From DSNY01 sp040752195 (GTDB taxonomy: Bacteria; Pseudomonadota; Gammaproteobacteria; Burkholderiales; Burkholderiaceae_F), in NCBI GenBank assembly GCA_040752195.1, contig JBFMFC010000007.1, positions 1 to 64,000 of the forward strand: a stretch of 64,000 bases of DNA, written 5' to 3'. Of this stretch, positions 61,401 to 64,000 are shown piece by piece. Under the pieces are notes generated by a model. It was not told where the DNA came from and did not search any database. It was given only the letters and a program-made list of their open reading frames with translations. The position numbers and the translations under genes are program-made. Every line of letters begins with the position of its first letter. Positions within the stretch are counted from its first letter, which is position 1.

Positions 61401-61739
61401 ACCGATCCCGAGGTGCTCGAGTTCCGTTTTCCGGTCCGGCTCGAAAGCTATGAGATCCGGCACGGTTCGGGCGGACGCGGGCGCTGGCACGGCGGCAGCG
61501 GCGGCACCCGGCGCGTTCGCTTTCTCGAGGCGATGACGGCGTCGATCCTGTCGAACAATCGCGTGATCGCGCCTTTCGGCCTGGCCGGGGGAGAGTCCGG
61601 CCAGCGCGGCCGCAATCGCGTGATCCGTGCGGACGGGCGCGTCGAGGAGCTGCCCCACATCGGCAGCGTCGAAATGGCGCCGGGCGACGTGTTCGTCATC
61701 GACACGCCGGGCGGCGGAGGCTTCGGCCGCGCGGCTTAA
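58473..61739 (+). CDS. 5-oxoprolinase (ATP-hydrolysing) / hydantoinase A+B fusion, start missing
   Basis: 1088 residues of a full-length OPLAH-type protein, lacking roughly the first 130. The hydantoinase A half runs to about 545: RIGAHGEVERPLDEA, FMQSNGGLTDAHRFQGKDAILSGPAGG, FDMGGTSTDVS, TVAAGGGSI, GPDSAGANPGPACYRRGG. The hydantoinase B half follows: DPVMLEIFNNLFMSIAEQMG, HMPVHLGSM, GDAYVVNDPYNGGTHLPDVTV, SRGHHADIGG, and GGGGFG at the end. Such enzymes open 5-oxoproline to glutamate with ATP; relatives act on hydantoins. The two halves are fused as in eukaryotic OPLAH rather than split as HyuA/HyuB. It is the last gene of the plus-strand island. Confidence 0.92.
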   Translation, partial: RIGAHGEVERPLDEARVRADLQAAYADGLRACAIVLMHGYRYTQHEARVAALAREVGFPQVSVSHQVSPLMKLVARGDTTVVDAYLSPILRRYVEQVAAELPGVRLLFMQSNGGLTDAHRFQGKDAILSGPAGGIVGMVRASLAAGFDRVIGFDMGGTSTDVSHYAGEYERAFETLVAGVRMRAPMMSIHTVAAGGGSILHFDGARLRVGPDSAGANPGPACYRRGGPLTVTDANVMLGRIQPAYFPRVFGPGADQPLDADIVRAKFTALAAEIGRATGQQKSPEEVAAGFLDIAVGNMAEAIKRISVQRGHDVTRYTLTVFGGAGGQHACSVADALAMTSIFAHPLAGVLSAYGMGLADQTSMREVAVELRLTPEAMPQVAQRLDALAAEATRDLIDQGVPRERVRVVRRVHLRYEGTDSALIVLDGGLDALRAQFDAAYAQRYSFLMPDRALVVEAVSVEAIGAGDTAEESQSAPAARAGALQPAARVQAYFDGRWHDTPLYVRADTRPGDAIDGPAIIAEANATTVVEPGWRAQVTERDHVVLRRVAARKQRKAIGTQVDPVMLEIFNNLFMSIAEQMGLRLQNTAYSVNIKERLDFSCALFDVEGNLIANAPHMPVHLGSMSESIKTVMRENAGRMTPGDAYVVNDPYNGGTHLPDVTVITPVFDRAGRDILFYVGSRGHHADIGGITPGSMPPFSRTLDEEGVLFTNFKLVEGQGADRPGRLREQECLSLLTGGPYPARNPQQNLADLKAQIAANEKGREELLRMVDEFGLDVVRAYMRHVQDNAEESVRRVITVLRDGRFEYQLDNGAVIKVAIAVDRASRSATIDFTGTSAQLPNNFNAPSSISVAAVLYVFRTLVDDEIPLNAGCLKPLKIVIPEGSMLAPRYPAAVVAGNVETSSCITNALYGALGVLASAQGTMNNFTFGNARYQYYETIAGGSGAGIVDLAAGADSKEGFDGTDVVQTHMTNSRLTDPEVLEFRFPVRLESYEIRHGSGGRGRWHGGSGGTRRVRFLEAMTASILSNNRVIAPFGLAGGESGQRGRNRVIRADGRVEELPHIGSVEMAPGDVFVIDTPGGGGFGRAA

Positions 61740-61831
61740 GCCGGAATATCGCCGCGTCGCCGACGGCATTTCGCGGCTTCGTCGGGACGGGCGCACCGAA
61801 TAATGACGGGCGACACTCGCTGGGACCCTCG

Positions 61832-63067
61832 ATGAACGCGCCCGAAAAACTGCACGCCGGTTACGGCAGTGTGCTCGGCACACTTTCGATCTGTTACGCG
61901 CCACTGATCGACAAGAAGCGCAAGGCGATCGGCACGCGCCTGACGATGCTGTCGACGCGCGCGCAGGAGCGGCTGCAGATCGGGCGCGTCCTCGAGTCGC
62001 TGAACGCGGTGTGGCCCGATGCGTCGGCGCCCGTGCTGGTCGCGCCGCTCGACACGACGCTGGACGACTCCGCGTTCGAGTGGCAGAACCCGAAGAACGC
62101 GATCCTCGAGGTGCCGGCCGTCGCGCTGCGCGACCCCGAAGTGCAGGGCGCGGCGCAGCGTCTGTTCCGCGACGGCAAAAGGCTGGCGCTGCGCGGCCGG
62201 CCGGACGTGCCGCTGCCGCCCGCGCTGCTCGCCTGCTTCGAGTACGCGCTGATCCACCAGAACGAGGACCGCCGCAGAACCGCCGACGGCACGCCGGTCG
62301 CCGCCCCCGCGGGCGTCTCGCGCCGAATCCCGTTCATCGTCACCGGCGTACAGACCGTGGCCGATGTCGAGGCCGCGTTCGAGCGCGGCGCGACCGCCAG
62401 CGTGGGCTGGCCGCTCGACGACGCGCAGCACAGGCAGGTGCGCCCGCTACAACCCGGACAGGCGGTGGTGCTCGAACTGCTGCGGCTGGTGCGCGACGAC
62501 GCCGAGTTGTCCAAGATCGACGCCACGCTCAAGCGCGATCCTGCGCTCGCCTTCAAGCTGCTGCGCCTGGTCAATTCGGCGGCGTTCGGGCTGCCCGTTC
62601 AGATCACCAGCTTCCAGCACGCGGTGATGATGCTGGGCTACAAGAAGATGATGCGCTGGCTGTCGCTGCTGCTGGCCACCGCATCGAAGGACGCGAACAC
62701 CTTTCCGCTGATGCATGCGTCGATCCGGCGCGGCCTTTTCCTCGAGTATCTCGGGGCGAGCGACAGCGAAGCCGAGCTGCGCGACGAGCTGTTCATCACC
62801 GGCGCATTTTCGCTGCTCGACCGCATCACCGGCGCGCCGTTCGAACAGCTGTTCGAGCTGATCGCGTTGTCGGAGAACGTCGTCGACGCGATTGTGCGCC
62901 GGCGCGGGCCTTACGCGACGTATCTCGCGCTGATCGAAGCGATCGAGCGCTCCGACCCGATCGCGATCGGCAAGCACATCGAAGCGCTTGCGATCCCCGT
63001 CGCGGCGTGCAACCAGGCGCTGCTGCGCGCGATGTCGGCGGCGAACACGCTGGACCCCGATCTCTGA
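61832..63067 (+). CDS. HDOD-domain signalling protein with degenerate EAL-like N-terminus
   Basis: A 411-residue protein. The C-terminal half (about 205-400) is an HDOD domain: VLELLRLVRDDAELSKIDATLKRDPALAFKLLRLVNSAAFGLP and SFQHAVMMLGYKKMMRWLSLLL. The N-terminal 190 residues have the layout of YuxH-type EAL domains, but I see no EAL signature or its metal-binding acids. It probably binds or senses a nucleotide, or is purely structural, rather than cutting cyclic-di-GMP. Such proteins act in motility or cell-cycle signalling in other bacteria. It stands alone between the oxoprolinase gene and purL. Confidence 0.85.
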   Translation: MNAPEKLHAGYGSVLGTLSICYAPLIDKKRKAIGTRLTMLSTRAQERLQIGRVLESLNAVWPDASAPVLVAPLDTTLDDSAFEWQNPKNAILEVPAVALRDPEVQGAAQRLFRDGKRLALRGRPDVPLPPALLACFEYALIHQNEDRRRTADGTPVAAPAGVSRRIPFIVTGVQTVADVEAAFERGATASVGWPLDDAQHRQVRPLQPGQAVVLELLRLVRDDAELSKIDATLKRDPALAFKLLRLVNSAAFGLPVQITSFQHAVMMLGYKKMMRWLSLLLATASKDANTFPLMHASIRRGLFLEYLGASDSEAELRDELFITGAFSLLDRITGAPFEQLFELIALSENVVDAIVRRRGPYATYLALIEAIERSDPIAIGKHIEALAIPVAACNQALLRAMSAANTLDPDL

Positions 63068-63124
63068 TCCGTCGGCGGCGGGCAAGGTCGGCGCGCCTGC
63101 CTTCGGCAAGCGCAAGGCGCCGCC

Positions 63125-63130
63125 TATAAT
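63125..63130 (+). promoter_or_regulatory. Putative promoter -10 of purL
   Basis: An exact TATAAT, 57 bases before the purL ATG. With a 17-base spacer the -35 would be TTCGGC (63102-63107), a poor match. The start of transcription would be near 63137. No PurR-like operator is recognised. Confidence 0.5.
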
Positions 63131-63186
63131 CCGCGCGCGCTCCGGATCGAAGCCCTTTCGCGTTGCGGAGCGCGCCCCGCCTCCGC

Positions 63187-64000
63187 ATGAATCCTGCCGA
63201 CACTTTTCTCGCGCTCGACGGCCCGAATGCGCTGTCGAGCTTCCGCGCAGCGCGGCTGCTCGAGCGCATCCGCGCGATCGAACCCGACGCGGCGGCGATC
63301 CGCGCGCGCCACGTCCACTTCGTCCATGCGATCGGTGCACTCGACGACGAGGCGCGCGCCCGCCTCGACGGATTGCTCGACTATGGCGAGCCGGCGGCGC
63401 CCGAGGCGGGGCACGCGGCGGCGTCCTGGCTCGTCGTGCCGCGGCTGGGCACGATTTCGCCGTGGGCGAGCAAGGCCACCGACATCGCTCGCAACTGCGG
63501 ACTCGAACGCATCGCCCGAATCGAGCGCGGCACGCGCTACTCGCTGTCGCTGAGATCCGGCGCGCCGGGCGGACAGCGTGCGCTTTCAGTGGAGAGCGGT
63601 CGGCGCATCGCGGCGCTGCTGCACGACCGGATGACCGAAAGCGTGCTCGAACCGGACGCCGATCCGCGCACGCTGTTTCGCGAGCTGCCGGGCAAACCGA
63701 TGCAGTCGGTTCCGCTGCAGGCCCAGGGACGCGCAGCGCTCGAAAAAGCGAACGTCGAGATGGGGCTCGCGCTGTCGGACGACGAGATCGATTACCTCGT
63801 CGACGCGTATCGCGCGATGCGGCGCGACCCGACGGATGTCGAGCTGATGATGTTCGCGCAGGCGAATTCGGAGCACTGCCGGCACAAGATCTTCAACGCA
63901 CGCTGGACGATCGACGGTCAGCCGCGCGAAGAATCGCTGTTCGGCATGGTCCGCGCGACCCACGCCGCCGCACCGCAAGGGACGGTCGTCGCGTACAAGG
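63187..64000 (+). CDS. purL: Phosphoribosylformylglycinamidine synthase PurL (N-terminal part)
   Basis: The first 271 codons of the large FGAM synthase, which converts FGAR to FGAM with glutamine and ATP in purine synthesis. The open frame runs off the right edge. The N-terminal PurS-like domain (LVVPRLGTISPWASKATDIARNCGL, about 80-105) and the linker (MTESVLEP, GLALSDDEIDYL) are typical. MMFAQANSEHCRHKIFNARWTIDG, which enters the first synthase domain, is typical of the single-chain form of about 1300 residues found in proteobacteria. The start is the ATG at 63187, where the usual N-terminus begins. Confidence 0.96.
   Translation, partial: MNPADTFLALDGPNALSSFRAARLLERIRAIEPDAAAIRARHVHFVHAIGALDDEARARLDGLLDYGEPAAPEAGHAAASWLVVPRLGTISPWASKATDIARNCGLERIARIERGTRYSLSLRSGAPGGQRALSVESGRRIAALLHDRMTESVLEPDADPRTLFRELPGKPMQSVPLQAQGRAALEKANVEMGLALSDDEIDYLVDAYRAMRRDPTDVELMMFAQANSEHCRHKIFNARWTIDGQPREESLFGMVRATHAAAPQGTVVAYK

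Noticed and set aside
56901..61739. 1612-residue frame that runs through the N gap
   Set aside because: It begins out of frame inside dctM and reads through the 100 N. The real genes are dctM, the DUF2848 fragment and the oxoprolinase fragment.

Overview
The window is chromosomal DNA of very high GC content, apparently from a betaproteobacterium close to Burkholderiales. The evidence is gene content and order. There is a class I polyhydroxyalkanoate (PHA) locus phaC-phaA-phaB-phaR with a separate BktB-type thiolase. The block tRNA-Leu - tig - clpP - clpX - lon - hupB - tRNA-Val - tRNA-Asp - ppiD is in its usual order. Squalene genes hpnC-hpnD-hpnE and an EnvZ/OmpR pair are also present. Genes are tightly packed with many ATGA or GTGA stop/start overlaps. 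I see no insertion sequence, prophage, CRISPR array or rRNA. Apart from a run of exactly 100 N (58373-58472), no gene-free stretch exceeds about 240 bases.

Layout. 1-6 kb: tail of an unidentified gene, a PP2C phosphatase, a YdcH-like small protein overlapping a DinG/YoaA helicase, bamD divergent from rluD-pgeF. 6-15 kb: PHA synthesis (phaC, phaA, phaB, phaR), rimO, a glutathione S-transferase relative, a DMT-family exporter and bktB. 15-21.5 kb: a small membrane protein, serB and mfd on the minus strand, then ispD-ispF-rhodanese. 21.5-29 kb: envZ-ompR on the minus strand, a divergent set made of a secreted 12-residue-repeat protein plus a DUF1800/DUF1501 pair, then tsaB-rimI-uracil-DNA glycosylase. 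29-36 kb: lplT divergent from alr-radA, then hpnC-hpnD-hpnE. 36-45 kb: the proteostasis block, with a heat-shock-like promoter before lon, an HU gene and three tRNAs. 45-50 kb: mnmH and tesA, an ABC ATPase, nnr and dadA.

50-61.7 kb is the most unusual part. A LysR regulator sits between two TRAP transporters of different make-up. The minus-strand set (dctP-dctQ-dctM) runs on towards dadA and nnr. The plus-strand set is DUF1445 (D-glutamate cyclase family) - dctP - dctQ - dctM - DUF2848 - fused 5-oxoprolinase/hydantoinase. Together they look like an uptake and degradation island for a D-amino acid, pyroglutamate or related lactam. That reading is inference from family membership and gene order. 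The assembly gap removes the end of the DUF2848 gene and the start of the oxoprolinase gene.

61.8-64 kb: an HDOD-domain signalling protein and the first 271 codons of purL, which runs off the right edge. Coding calls rest on reading the translated proteins for family motifs. No database search was run, so promoter and operator calls are visual matches only.
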